Part shown: in pieces, positions 24,507 to 33,509 of the stretch | How the letters are laid out: each line of letters starts with the position of its first letter | Position numbering within the stretch: the first letter of the stretch is position 1 | DNA from: CAZHAX01 sp964530325 | GTDB taxonomy: Bacteria > Chloroflexota > Anaerolineae > B4-G1 | Direction of reading: 5' to 3' | NCBI GenBank assembly: GCA_964530325.1 | Contig: CAZHAX010000008.1 | Span: forward strand, 62,001 to 126,000 | Length of the DNA: 64,000 bases | Notes under the pieces: generated by a model | The model's input: the letters and a program-made list of their open reading frames with translations, nothing else | Told to the model about the DNA's origin: nothing | Database searches by the model: none | Program-made: the position numbers and the translations under genes

Positions 24507-25205
24507 CTATGCGGAGGCAGGCTCGCCGTCCAGCCTTGACTGCAGCAGCGTGAAATGGCCCGCCAGTATCTTCTTCCCCTCACCTACCCGGGCCTCGCCC
24601 AGGGCATCCACGATCGCCTTGTGGCTGGACCACATGCGAGCGTAGTACTGATAGTCGAAGTAGCGGTGGAGACCCACGGCCTCATAGGCGTCCCAGTAGG
24701 ACCTGAGCAGTCCGAGGACGAACTCGTTGTCCAGCTTGCTGAAGAGCCCCATGTGGAACTCGCGGTGCTCGTTGTGTGGGATCTCCACAGGCGTGCCTCC
24801 CAGCCTCCGCTCTGCCCGTTCGATCGTATCGCGCAACTTCTGCAGGTCATCGGGCGTCAAGTCGGCCACGGCCTTATCCCAGAAGGAGATCTCCAGGTGC
24901 TTCCTGAGCTCATAGAGGCGGTCGAAGTTAGCCCGGTCACGAGATATGGCGTACAAGACGAGCGTGCGCGCAGGAGTGTAGAAGTCGAACGGCTTCACAT
25001 ACGTGCCGTCCCCGGGCCGCATCTCCACCACTCCGAAGGCCTGGGCGGCAAGCAGCTCCTCGCGCAGCTTCCCCCGGCTGACCCCCATCTCCGCAGCGAG
25101 GTCATCCATGGGGGCCAGTTTGATCTCCTCCGGGTGGCCTGGATCACCCGCGTCCTTCTCCACTATGTAGCGCAGAATGGCGTTCCCGAGGTCGTCGCTG
25201 GCCAT
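24507..25205 (-). CDS. GntR-family regulator (FadR/FCD subfamily)
   Basis: 232 residues: an N-terminal winged helix (about 5-75; DLAAEMGVSRGKLREELLAA, with the helix-turn-helix in AEMGVSRGKLRE, and the wing GDGTYVKPF) and an alpha-helical FCD ligand domain. The FCD domain has metal-binding candidates in NEHREFHMGLF and the final SSHKAIVDAL/GHF helices. FadR/FCD proteins sense small carboxylates or amino acids. Being first in the gdhA transcription unit, it probably controls gdhA and itself. The ATG at 25205 (or 25208) follows GGAGG very closely. Confidence 0.9.
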   Translation of the reverse strand: MASDDLGNAILRYIVEKDAGDPGHPEEIKLAPMDDLAAEMGVSRGKLREELLAAQAFGVVEMRPGDGTYVKPFDFYTPARTLVLYAISRDRANFDRLYELRKHLEISFWDKAVADLTPDDLQKLRDTIERAERRLGGTPVEIPHNEHREFHMGLFSKLDNEFVLGLLRSYWDAYEAVGLHRYFDYQYYARMWSSHKAIVDALGEARVGEGKKILAGHFTLLQSRLDGEPASA

Positions 25206-25271
25206 CATGCCTCCGATCCATCCGATCGCTAGGTGCAACCAGACAATACGATGGCTTGAGGGATGTGATGG

Positions 25272-25299
25272 ATTATACCTATGTTCTCCCGCCTGTCAA
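25272..25299 (-). promoter_or_regulatory. Promoter of the gntR-gdhA unit
   Basis: Minus-strand TTGACA (25299-25294) and TATAAT (25277-25272) with a 16-base spacer, about 65 bases before the regulator's start. Confidence 0.7.
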
Positions 25300-25306
25300 G
25301 CAGCGC

Positions 25307-25343
25307 AGAGAGGGCGTCTGCCTATCCGGCAGACGCCCTCTCT
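25307..25343 (-). terminator. Long hairpin between glnA and gntR
   Basis: A perfect 16-base stem (AGAGAGGGCGTCTGCC / GGCAGACGCCCTCTCT) with loop TATCC lies about 50 bases past the glnA stop. The T run is on the plus-strand side, so it is a strong hairpin without a U tract for glnA. It separates glnA from the promoter at 25272-25299. Confidence 0.55.
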
Positions 25344-25392
25344 TTGGGCTATTTGTTGACAGGCCGGCCATTGGCGCCGGCCGCTGAGCCAG

Positions 25393-26733
25393 CTAGAAGG
25401 TCGGCAGGTACCGCTTCACCTCCCACTCGCTCACCTGCATGCGGTACTCGTCCCACTCCTGGCGCTTGGCCCGCACGAACCGCCCGTAGACGTGCTCGCC
25501 CAGACCGTCTTGAACAACCTTGTCCTCGGCCAGACAGTCCAGCGCTTCGCCCAGCGAGCCGGGCAGCGTCTCCACATGATGCTCCAGCAGCCGCGCCTCG
25601 CCGAGATTGTACAGGTTCTCCTCCAGCGCCTCCGGCGGCTTCATCTTGCCCTTCACTCCGTCCAATCCCGCATGGAGCATCACCGCGAACGCCAGATACG
25701 GATTACAGCTGGGGTCCGGGCAGCGCAATTCGAGCCTGGTCGCCTTGGGGGTGATCACTTTGGGCACGCGGATCAGCGCCGACCGGTTGATGCGCGCCCA
25801 GCTGATGTAGACCGGCGCCTCGTAGCCCGGAACGAGCCGCTTGTAGGAGTTCACCAGCGGCGCCAAGACGGCGGACATACCCCTGGCGTGAGCCAGTTGC
25901 CCGGCGATGTAGTGCCTGGCCAGGTCCGACAGGCCGAACGGGTCTTTCAGGTCGGCGAACACGTTCTCCCCAGTCTTCGTCGACATAAAACTCTGGTGAG
26001 TGTGCATTCCCGAGCCGTTTATCCCGGTGATCGGCTTGGGCATGAACGTGGCGTGCAGCCCGTGCCGCATCGCCACCGCCTTGAGCACGTACTTGAAGGT
26101 GATAGCGTTGTCAGCTGACGTAACCGCATCCGAGTACTGGAAATCGATCTCGTGTTGGCCGGCGGCTACCTCGTGGTGGCTGGCCTCGACGACGATGCCC
26201 ATGGCCTGGAGGAGGGCAACCATCTCCTTTCGCACTTCCACGGCCAAGTCGGTCGAGTAGTCAAAGTACCCAGCCCGGTCATGTGGCGCCAAAGAGGGAG
26301 TGCCATTGCCGTCGCAGCGGAACAGGAAGAACTCCAGCTCAGGCCCGGTCATGAAGACGTAGCCCATCGACTCCGCCTCGGCCATCGCTCGTTTGAGCAC
26401 GCGCCGAGGGTCGCCGGCAAACGGTTCTCCGGCGGGTGTGTACACGTCACAGATCAGCCTGGCCGTGGCCGCGCCCGGCTCGCTCTCCCAAGGGATGATC
26501 TGGAACGTGCCGGGGTCAGGCATAAGGTACATGTCGCTTTCGGCAATACGGGCAAAGCCCTGCACCGAGGACCCATCGAACCAGACTCCCTGGTCGAGGG
26601 CCATCTCTAGTTGCTGGTCTGTAATCGTGATGCCCTTCACAACGCCCACGACATCCGTGAACTGGAGATGGATGAACTTAACCTCCTTCTCCTTGACGAC
26701 CTTCAGTACGTCCTTTGCCGTCAGACTCCCCAT
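25393..26733 (-). CDS. glnA: Glutamine synthetase type I
   Basis: 446 residues joining ammonia to glutamate with ATP. The beta-grasp N domain contains the active-site loop WFDGSSVQGFARI; the catalytic domain has the metal ligands in GPELEFFLF, the AAGQHEIDF motif, NGSGMHTHQS and the ATP/Arg motif NSYKRLVPGYEAP. Length (446) and absence of the NLYDLPPE adenylylation site point to the GSI-alpha (Bacillus-like) class regulated by feedback rather than adenylylation. ATG 26733 has a strong GAGGAGGGGG. Confidence 0.96.
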   Translation of the reverse strand: MGSLTAKDVLKVVKEKEVKFIHLQFTDVVGVVKGITITDQQLEMALDQGVWFDGSSVQGFARIAESDMYLMPDPGTFQIIPWESEPGAATARLICDVYTPAGEPFAGDPRRVLKRAMAEAESMGYVFMTGPELEFFLFRCDGNGTPSLAPHDRAGYFDYSTDLAVEVRKEMVALLQAMGIVVEASHHEVAAGQHEIDFQYSDAVTSADNAITFKYVLKAVAMRHGLHATFMPKPITGINGSGMHTHQSFMSTKTGENVFADLKDPFGLSDLARHYIAGQLAHARGMSAVLAPLVNSYKRLVPGYEAPVYISWARINRSALIRVPKVITPKATRLELRCPDPSCNPYLAFAVMLHAGLDGVKGKMKPPEALEENLYNLGEARLLEHHVETLPGSLGEALDCLAEDKVVQDGLGEHVYGRFVRAKRQEWDEYRMQVSEWEVKRYLPTF

Positions 26734-26771
26734 TTCTCCCCCTCCTCATGGGTGCACTACCCAATGCAGTG

Positions 26772-26800
26772 ATTATACCTCTGATTGCCTCTCCCGTCTA
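26772..26800 (-). promoter_or_regulatory. Promoter of glnA
   Basis: Minus-strand TAGACG (26800-26795) and TATAAT (26777-26772), spacer 17, about 40 bases upstream of the ATG. The sequence GGTATAATC is shared with the gntR-gdhA promoter. Confidence 0.55.
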
Positions 26801-26977
26801 CGGGCGAACCGGCAGGAACCAGCAGCCACACCGTTACGTATCGTGCATCATCCCGACCCCCTCAGCCATTTCTGCTACGCCTCCCTGCAGACAAAGCTCG
26901 AGTCTGCCGCCGCTCAGGCGATCCTGCCCCCGCCGACCCGTCCGCCGGGAGCGACTCCAGCAGCCACCAACAGGTCC

Positions 26978-29569
26978 TTACTCATGGCCTGATAGAACTC
27001 CCACCGGTACGGCGCTGACCTTCCGGTAGACCTCCTGGGGAGGCAGCTGCACTCCCTCCACTGCAAGCAGGTCGCGGTCTACGGAGATGCCGAAGTGGCG
27101 CTCGTTGGCCTGCAGATAGGGCAGAACCAGGCTCCAGTCGCGATCGTCCACCTGTCGGAACTCACCGCCGTTCAGCAGCGACGAATCCAGCTGCCGCTCC
27201 GGATCGCGGATGAAGATGGCCCCTCCAGAGGCAAGTGAGAACAGGTTCGACCCCGGGTATGGGCTGTCCTTCGGGCGCACGCGCCCCTGGCTGTCGAACT
27301 CGACTCCATTGAGAACCACAAAGCCGCCGCCGTTGTGCGGATCTCCGGCCATGAACGACTCGGCCAAGAAGTCGAGGCACGTACCGTTGATGACGACCCT
27401 GGGCTTGCCCACCGCGTTGATCAGCGGCCTGCCGGCCGCGTTGCCGGCGATGTACACCTCGCCGCCCTTCGCACCGTACATGAAGGTCTGACCAACGTCC
27501 CCGTGCACAACCAGGGTGCCGCGCTTCATGATTTGGCCCAGCTGATCCTGGCCGTTCCCGTGGACCCGGATCTCCATGCCGTCGATGCCCGAAGCCAGGT
27601 AGTCGCCAGAGCTGCCGAAGACGTCGATGCGCACGCCGTCCGTATCCGGGCCGAACCCGCAGCCCAGGAAGCGCTGGCCGCGCAGGCCGTAGACGATGAA
27701 CCGCTTCCAGCCCAGCCGGTGCGCAGCCACCAGCAGCCGCGAATCGCACTCCTCACCCTCCGGGGGGAAGCCTTCTGCGAAGACGACGAGTGTCCGTTCC
27801 AGCCCGTAGGGGACACGCAGCGCGCTCTTCGTCTCCCAGTCGATGCGGCGGACAGAACCACCGCACGCCTCGCCTATCGACGACACTCTGTCGAGAACGT
27901 CCACGATTCCCTGCTGCACGAGCTGCTTCATCACGCTCCGCTTCATCTCGCCACAGTCGTAGCGGCGGTCGATGAGCAGAGCCAGCGTGTCAATCGCCCT
28001 ATCGAAGCTTATATCCGATGCCTGGCTGTCCGCTGCCACCCGGCGAACGTACTCCCGCAATTGAGCCGCGTCCCAATCGCCGATTGCGCCGGCCACGCAG
28101 GCGAAGGCTTCGTCAGCATCGCCGGCCCCTAGGGCCTCTTCGGCGCGCACACCCAGCAGGGCCTTGCCGTTGGAGCCACCATTCCTCAAGATCGCCACGC
28201 CATTGCCGGGCGGCGGCTCGACCCGGTTGCCGAACTTGTCCACGCAGCTGATCGTGCAGCGGTCGTTGCCGCGCTTCACCGAGAAGGAGAAGGCGCCGCC
28301 ATCGGTGTGACTCCCTCCCCTGGCGTTCCAGTAGCGATCAGCAACCAGCCTGAAGCGAGCGTCTTCGGCAGAGAGCGACCGGAGCGCGGCGTCGATGGCC
28401 TGTTTCTCCGATGCGATCAGGCCGATGGAGACCTCGCCGTCCTGCAGGGCAAAGACTTGGGGACGGAGCATCGAGGTATCGGTGATGCCCAGCAGCTCAA
28501 GCTTGTCTCTGTCGGGATCCGATCTGGCGATGATGAAGAACCAGGGGCCGTCCGGCGAGCCGTGCATATGGAGTGCCTGGATCGCTCTGTAAACGCGCCT
28601 CTTCTCCGGAGGCAACCGCTCGAAGTCGAACTCGGTCGTCGGAGCCAGCGCCTCGATGACGTACTCGATCGGATAGCCATAGACCCGGTGCCAGAGATCG
28701 AACAGAAGGACAGAGACTTCGGTGTCCGTCAGGAACAGCGGCGCGATGTTGTGCTGGCGCAGGTACTCGGAGATGCTGTAGTAGTTGGCGAAGTCTCCGT
28801 TGTGCACGAGGGCCTCATTCATCCCGATGAATGGATGTGCACCGGCCGGGTGCCAAACGCGCCCCTTCGTCGGATACCGTTGGTGGGCGATCCACACGTG
28901 GGCCTGCACGTCCTCCAAGCCGTAGTAGCGGACGACCTCCTCCGCGTAGCCCACGATCTTGAAGATCATCAGGTCGCGCCCGTGCGAGAGGACAAAGGCT
29001 CTCTTCTCCCCGAGCGATGCGTAGAAGCGCTGGTTGAGGCGGAAGCTATTGCGGTAGACGAACTCGTCCTCTAGCTCACGGGGCGGCGCGTCGGCCAGGT
29101 TGTTCTTCTCGCCAAACTCCCCCAGCACGGATTCCTTTACCCGCACGAAGTAGCGAACGACGTCAGGCGGCTTCACCTGCAGACCCAGATCGCGATAGTC
29201 GGCCACTGGCTCCAGCGCCTGCCTCTGGTCAACGACAAAACAGGGAAGGATGCATTCCCGCTCAACTTCGCCAGCCGCCTGCGGGTCCAACAGTGCAACC
29301 TGCAGCAGGTAGTCATTGCGCAGCGTAGCCTTGTCCACGAGCATCTGCTCTGGTACCAGGCCCGCCGCGGCGACGCCCCCGCCCTTGCCGTTGCCGCGGT
29401 TGTGCATCTGCATCGACGGCTCGAAGATGTGGCGCCCCCTCACGGGCACGCTGGCGGCGAAACCAACAACGCCGCAGCCGCCCTCCTCGGCCACCTTCTG
29501 CCCTCGCCCCGGCGCGCCGGCCATCATTCCGCTTCTCGAAGCCAGGATTCTCTCCGGGAGATCACTCAT
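26978..29569 (-). CDS. Glutamate synthase subunit: glutamine amidotransferase fused to GXGXG domain
   Basis: 863 residues. After a leader of about 31 residues comes a class II glutamine amidotransferase beginning at the presumed nucleophile in GGCGVVGF, with HNRGNGKGGG and the HPAGAHPFIG...NEALVHNGD motifs. A middle region (about 360-590) leads to a C-terminal GXGXG beta-helix (about 600-830; MEIRVHGNGQDQLG, VHGDVGQTFMYGAKGGEVYI in parts, RPLINAVGKPRVVINGT in parts) like GltB domain 4. The FMN domain is absent and is supplied by the next upstream gene (29572-32565), 2 bases away. The first residues must be cut off to free the N-terminal cysteine in class II enzymes, so the leader is probably a propeptide. 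ATG 29569 is 8 bases from GGAGG. Confidence 0.88.
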   Translation of the reverse strand: MSDLPERILASRSGMMAGAPGRGQKVAEEGGCGVVGFAASVPVRGRHIFEPSMQMHNRGNGKGGGVAAAGLVPEQMLVDKATLRNDYLLQVALLDPQAAGEVERECILPCFVVDQRQALEPVADYRDLGLQVKPPDVVRYFVRVKESVLGEFGEKNNLADAPPRELEDEFVYRNSFRLNQRFYASLGEKRAFVLSHGRDLMIFKIVGYAEEVVRYYGLEDVQAHVWIAHQRYPTKGRVWHPAGAHPFIGMNEALVHNGDFANYYSISEYLRQHNIAPLFLTDTEVSVLLFDLWHRVYGYPIEYVIEALAPTTEFDFERLPPEKRRVYRAIQALHMHGSPDGPWFFIIARSDPDRDKLELLGITDTSMLRPQVFALQDGEVSIGLIASEKQAIDAALRSLSAEDARFRLVADRYWNARGGSHTDGGAFSFSVKRGNDRCTISCVDKFGNRVEPPPGNGVAILRNGGSNGKALLGVRAEEALGAGDADEAFACVAGAIGDWDAAQLREYVRRVAADSQASDISFDRAIDTLALLIDRRYDCGEMKRSVMKQLVQQGIVDVLDRVSSIGEACGGSVRRIDWETKSALRVPYGLERTLVVFAEGFPPEGEECDSRLLVAAHRLGWKRFIVYGLRGQRFLGCGFGPDTDGVRIDVFGSSGDYLASGIDGMEIRVHGNGQDQLGQIMKRGTLVVHGDVGQTFMYGAKGGEVYIAGNAAGRPLINAVGKPRVVINGTCLDFLAESFMAGDPHNGGGFVVLNGVEFDSQGRVRPKDSPYPGSNLFSLASGGAIFIRDPERQLDSSLLNGGEFRQVDDRDWSLVLPYLQANERHFGISVDRDLLAVEGVQLPPQEVYRKVSAVPVGVLSGHE

Positions 29570-29571
29570 GG

Positions 29572-32565
29572 TCACACCCTCCCTCCTCGTGCTGCGCCCT
29601 GGTCGTGCACCGCGTTGTCATAGTCCAGGTGTACGAGCAGATCACTGCGTCCCACCAGCTCCCTCACACTTCCCATCCCGAAGCGCCACAGGATGTCCTG
29701 AAGTTGGACGCACCAGGAGTGGTACAGGTTGATCAGCCTCTGCGCGGCCCAGTCGACGTCGAGCAGCTGTGAAAGCTCGGGGTCAGTTGTGGCAATCCCG
29801 CGCGGGCATCCACGGCCGCTCTCGCAGGCCTTGCAGCGTATACACTCGAGCGCCACCAGGTCGGCCGTGCCGATCACCACGCCGTCGGCCCCCAGGGCGA
29901 TCGCCTTCGCCACATCCCAGGCGGTGCGCAGCCCACCGGAGACGATGAGCGTCATCTGGTCGCGGATGCCTTCCTCGACCAGGAAACGGTGCACCTTGGG
30001 TATGGCGTACTCGATTGGCATGGCGATGCTCTTCTTGGCGATGTCCGGGGCCGCGCCGGTCCCCCCGTAGCTGCCGTCCATATGGATGATGTGAGCGCCG
30101 GCGTAATAGCTGCCCACCGCGACCATATCTACATCGCTCGGAGTAGACACCTTGACCGACACGAGTGCGTTGGGATTCATCTCCTTCGCCCAGTCAACGT
30201 GCTTCTTGTGATCCTCCACGGAGTAGACCGAGTGGAACGGGAAGGGCGAGAACAGGGCGGCGCCCTGCACGGCCTCGCGCATCTGCGCCACTGCAGGGGT
30301 GACCTTGTCACCCAGCAGGTGCCCTCCGAGCCCGGGCTTGGCGCCCTGGGCATACTTGAACTCGACGATGCGCGCTCGCTGGATCGTTTCCTCTCGCACG
30401 CCAAACAATCCAGTGGCCACCTGGGTGATCACATTCTCGCCATACTCCTGTAATGCGTCGGGATAGCCGCCCTCACCCGTGCAGGTGAAGGAATTGAAGG
30501 CCCGGTAGGCGCGGGCTCGGGCCAGCATCGTGGGCAGGCTTACCGAGCCGAAGCTCATCCCGCCCCCGTAGATCGGAAAGCCGATGACGACCTCGGGCCT
30601 CCCGTCGCCCCGCCGATTCAGAGGGATGCTCAGGTCCACATCTTCGGGCCTCACAGCATGGGGAGTGCGCTTCTTGGGGAAGGCCAGATCGATCCGGTCG
30701 AACCCCCCGCCCGAGGCCCCCACTCTGTACTCCAGGCCCAAGTCCGGCGGGTGACCCGTCTCCGCCTGCCGCCAGGTACTGACCAGGAGCTCCGCCGGCC
30801 AGCGCGCGTCGCCGAAGGACCGCCAGCTGGGCGCCTCCCCTACCCGCAGCGCCTGCTCCGGGCACTGATCGGCGCAGTAGGCACCCGCCGCCCGGCAGAC
30901 CTCGGGCCCCCGGCACAGGTGCGACTGCGGCTTGCCCATGCGCTCCCCGGCACGCTCGAACACGCCGTATGAGCATACTTCGGCGCACTTGCCGCAGGCG
31001 GCGCAATCCGATGTCCGGGCTACCTTGTACTTGCCGAGCCGGTTGCGGAAACGCGGCGGGCACTCCTTCGCCAGGTCCGCGGCTGGTGGATAGAAGTGGT
31101 TGGGCGCCGAAGGCAGAGCGCCGTTGCCGGATATCGCTCCGTCATCCAGCGACTCCACCAGCGAGTGGATGCGCTTGCCGAACAGCGGAGCGAAGCTCTC
31201 CCGCTCCAGGTCATCGAAGAATAGCGTGCGTCCCAGCTCGCCGCGCAGGCGCCGCACCTCGCGCAAGCCCATGGCTCCCAGCACTTCGAGCAGCTGCGCG
31301 TGGTACGATCCGACCAGGTTGACGATCCGCTGCGTCGCCCAGTCAATCGCCGCCGCCTCCAGCTCAACCGGGCAGACCATGCGGTCCTCGCAGTCCGGAC
31401 AAAGCCGGCACTCCAGAGCCGCCATCAGGGCAAGATCAAGGCCGACCCCATCCGCTCCGCAGGCCACCACCTTGGCCACGTGCTCCGCCAGGGCGATACC
31501 GCCGCTCACCAGCACGGTCACCTGATCGCGCCGCCCAGCCTCCAGCAGCGAGAAGTGGATCTCCTTGACCAGATCGATCACGAAATCCCCGCTGCGCTGC
31601 CCCAGGCCGTGGCCGTCCCGCCCCGCCTGTAGATGAATGACGCCAGCGTGGCTGCCGGCCAGGATCCGCGCCCGTTCAGCGGCACGCTCATCGGCGGGAA
31701 GGCGGACGGAGATGACCGTCTGTGGCCAGGACTGCCTGAGAGACGATATGGCTTCCTCCGCGACGTCCGAGTCCGCCAGCTCGACGATCGCTACGCCCTC
31801 CAGTCCTTGCGCGTCGTCGGTCCGTGGGTCGAACTGGACGATCAGGTTGGCCCGCCAGTCTGCCAGCAGACCGGCTGCATCGGCGTAGCTGGCCACGGCA
31901 TAGGTGGACAGCATGTGGGCTGCCTTGCCAATTGCGGCAGGCACGTCGCCGCGGCCGAGACGGCGCAGGGGTGCGTCCAGGACGATCGGGATGGGGATCT
32001 CGACGCAGGGATACATCTCTGTGAGTAGCCGCCCCTTATCATCGAACTCGAGCCTGTTCGGCCGCCGCCCCAGCTCGATTGTGGTGCTGATGTACTCGCG
32101 GCCGTGGATCCCGTCCCTGGTCGGTCGCACTATCTCCGACATATCGGTCCACATCTGATCGAAGCCCGGCCCGGCGAAGAGGCCGTCGTAGCCGGCACCG
32201 GACACGGGGACTGCGCCCGTCGCCGCCTGCTTCCAGATGCTGGAGATCCACTCCGGCCTCCAATAGGTATCCCCCATCGCTGCGAAGCGGGGGTCGCGGG
32301 CGCGAGACAGAATGCCTTTCTTGCACTCCTGTACGCAGCGCATGCAGCTCACGCACTCTACGTCCACCGAATCCACAACTGCTTTGGCGTCGAACTCGCG
32401 GTTGGTGTAGACGTCATAGACGCACGAATCCCGCTTCACGCAGTCGCGGCAGCCCAGGCAGCCGTCGTCCTCGACAGCGATGAGCCTCGGCACAGGGTGA
32501 TGCCTGGCCGGCGCGGGGTTGACCTGCACTTGATACTTGCCTTCCATAGCGGGCCCTGTCCCCAT
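29572..32565 (-). CDS. Glutamate synthase FMN/Fe-S subunit with tandem internal duplication
   Basis: 997 residues built as two copies of ferredoxin + FMN-barrel. Copy 2 (about 535-997) is the archaeal-type GOGAT core: ferredoxin cysteines (CAACGKCAEVC, CADQCP), GFPIYGGGMSFG, MDGSYGGTGAAP, SGGLRTAWDVAKAIALGAD and the cluster CIRCKACESGRGCP. Copy 1 (about 30-530) keeps the ferredoxin (CLGCRDC, CVSCMRCVQEC), VSGGIALAEHVAKVVACGAD and a cysteine cluster (CRLCPDCEDRMVCP), but has lost the GGMSFG and MDGSYGG loops. Copy 2 should make glutamate from 2-oxoglutarate and channelled ammonia; copy 1 may be structural or an electron relay. The ATG overlaps the metF stop by 1 base. Confidence 0.87.
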   Translation of the reverse strand: MGTGPAMEGKYQVQVNPAPARHHPVPRLIAVEDDGCLGCRDCVKRDSCVYDVYTNREFDAKAVVDSVDVECVSCMRCVQECKKGILSRARDPRFAAMGDTYWRPEWISSIWKQAATGAVPVSGAGYDGLFAGPGFDQMWTDMSEIVRPTRDGIHGREYISTTIELGRRPNRLEFDDKGRLLTEMYPCVEIPIPIVLDAPLRRLGRGDVPAAIGKAAHMLSTYAVASYADAAGLLADWRANLIVQFDPRTDDAQGLEGVAIVELADSDVAEEAISSLRQSWPQTVISVRLPADERAAERARILAGSHAGVIHLQAGRDGHGLGQRSGDFVIDLVKEIHFSLLEAGRRDQVTVLVSGGIALAEHVAKVVACGADGVGLDLALMAALECRLCPDCEDRMVCPVELEAAAIDWATQRIVNLVGSYHAQLLEVLGAMGLREVRRLRGELGRTLFFDDLERESFAPLFGKRIHSLVESLDDGAISGNGALPSAPNHFYPPAADLAKECPPRFRNRLGKYKVARTSDCAACGKCAEVCSYGVFERAGERMGKPQSHLCRGPEVCRAAGAYCADQCPEQALRVGEAPSWRSFGDARWPAELLVSTWRQAETGHPPDLGLEYRVGASGGGFDRIDLAFPKKRTPHAVRPEDVDLSIPLNRRGDGRPEVVIGFPIYGGGMSFGSVSLPTMLARARAYRAFNSFTCTGEGGYPDALQEYGENVITQVATGLFGVREETIQRARIVEFKYAQGAKPGLGGHLLGDKVTPAVAQMREAVQGAALFSPFPFHSVYSVEDHKKHVDWAKEMNPNALVSVKVSTPSDVDMVAVGSYYAGAHIIHMDGSYGGTGAAPDIAKKSIAMPIEYAIPKVHRFLVEEGIRDQMTLIVSGGLRTAWDVAKAIALGADGVVIGTADLVALECIRCKACESGRGCPRGIATTDPELSQLLDVDWAAQRLINLYHSWCVQLQDILWRFGMGSVRELVGRSDLLVHLDYDNAVHDQGAARGGRV

Positions 32566-33509
32566 CAGGCCACCAGCGGGCGCGGCAGGAGGCCTGCAGC
32601 CTCCGCCACCTCAGGCAGCAAGTGCTCCGCCTCGATTGCCTGTAGATGTACGCCGCTGATGCCGGGAATCGCCCTCACCGCCTCGACGAGCTCAAGGGCG
32701 ATCTTGATCCCCTCCGCCTTCCTGTCGGCGGCCGTTTGCATACGCTCGATCAAGGCGGATGGCACTTCTACTCCGGGCACGTTGGCATCCATATACCTGA
32801 GCATGCCCGCCGAGGTGGGGACGATGATTCCGGCGAGCACCGCTACCCGCTCCGTAAGTCCCATGTCCTCCGCCCGCCTGACCGCCCGGGCAAACCGGTC
32901 CACGTCGTAGACCGCCTGGGTCTGGATAAAGTCGGCGCCTGCGTCCACCTTCTTGGCCAGCCGCAGGGTCCTGAACTCCTCAGGCGTGGCCAGCGGCGTC
33001 CAGGCCGCGCCGATGAACAGGGGGGCATTCGGTTCGATGGAGTCGCCGCCCTGCTGCAAGCCTTCATCGCGCAGGCCGCGCAGGATCGACAGGAGCTGGA
33101 CAGAGTCAACGTCATACACGTTCTTCGCCCCGGGATGCCCCTTCAGTTTCCCGCTGGCCCCGGCCACCTGGTGGTCACCCGATAGGCACAGGCAGTTCCG
33201 AATACCTAGAGCCGATGCGCCCAGCAGATCGGACTGCAAGGCGATGCGGTTGCGGTCCCGGCAGACCATCTGCATCACGGGCTCCAGTCCCTCGTCGATC
33301 AGCAGCTTGGAAGCGGCGATGCTCGACATCCGCACTACCGCGGTCTGGTTGTCGGTCACGTTGTAGGCATCGGCAATGCCCTTCACCAGGACGGCCTTGT
33401 TCTTCATCGCCTCTCGATCTGGACCCCTGGGCGGGCCGACCTCGGCAGTGACTGCGAAGTGGCCTGCGGCCAGGACCTTCTCGAGGTTGCTGCCGGAATA
33501 GGGCTTCAC
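32565..33509 (-). CDS. metF: Methylenetetrahydrofolate reductase
   Basis: 314 residues of the FAD-binding MTHFR barrel that converts methylene-THF to methyl-THF for methionine synthesis or the methyl branch of the Wood-Ljungdahl pathway. Motifs: the N-terminal AVTAEVGPPRG, CLSGDH, FIGAAWTPLA and GADFIQTQAVYDVDRF. No C-terminal regulatory domain is present. I start at GTG 33509, nine bases after AGGAG, which overlaps the metV stop by 4 bases. The pairing with metV and an MvhD-like protein is typical of anaerobic, ferredoxin- or NADH-linked MTHFRs. Confidence 0.93.
   Translation of the reverse strand: MKPYSGSNLEKVLAAGHFAVTAEVGPPRGPDREAMKNKAVLVKGIADAYNVTDNQTAVVRMSSIAASKLLIDEGLEPVMQMVCRDRNRIALQSDLLGASALGIRNCLCLSGDHQVAGASGKLKGHPGAKNVYDVDSVQLLSILRGLRDEGLQQGGDSIEPNAPLFIGAAWTPLATPEEFRTLRLAKKVDAGADFIQTQAVYDVDRFARAVRRAEDMGLTERVAVLAGIIVPTSAGMLRYMDANVPGVEVPSALIERMQTAADRKAEGIKIALELVEAVRAIPGISGVHLQAIEAEHLLPEVAEAAGLLPRPLVA

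Noticed and set aside
23626..24645. 339-codon plus-strand open frame
   Set aside because: Antisense to gdhA and the GntR gene; no motif or ribosome site.
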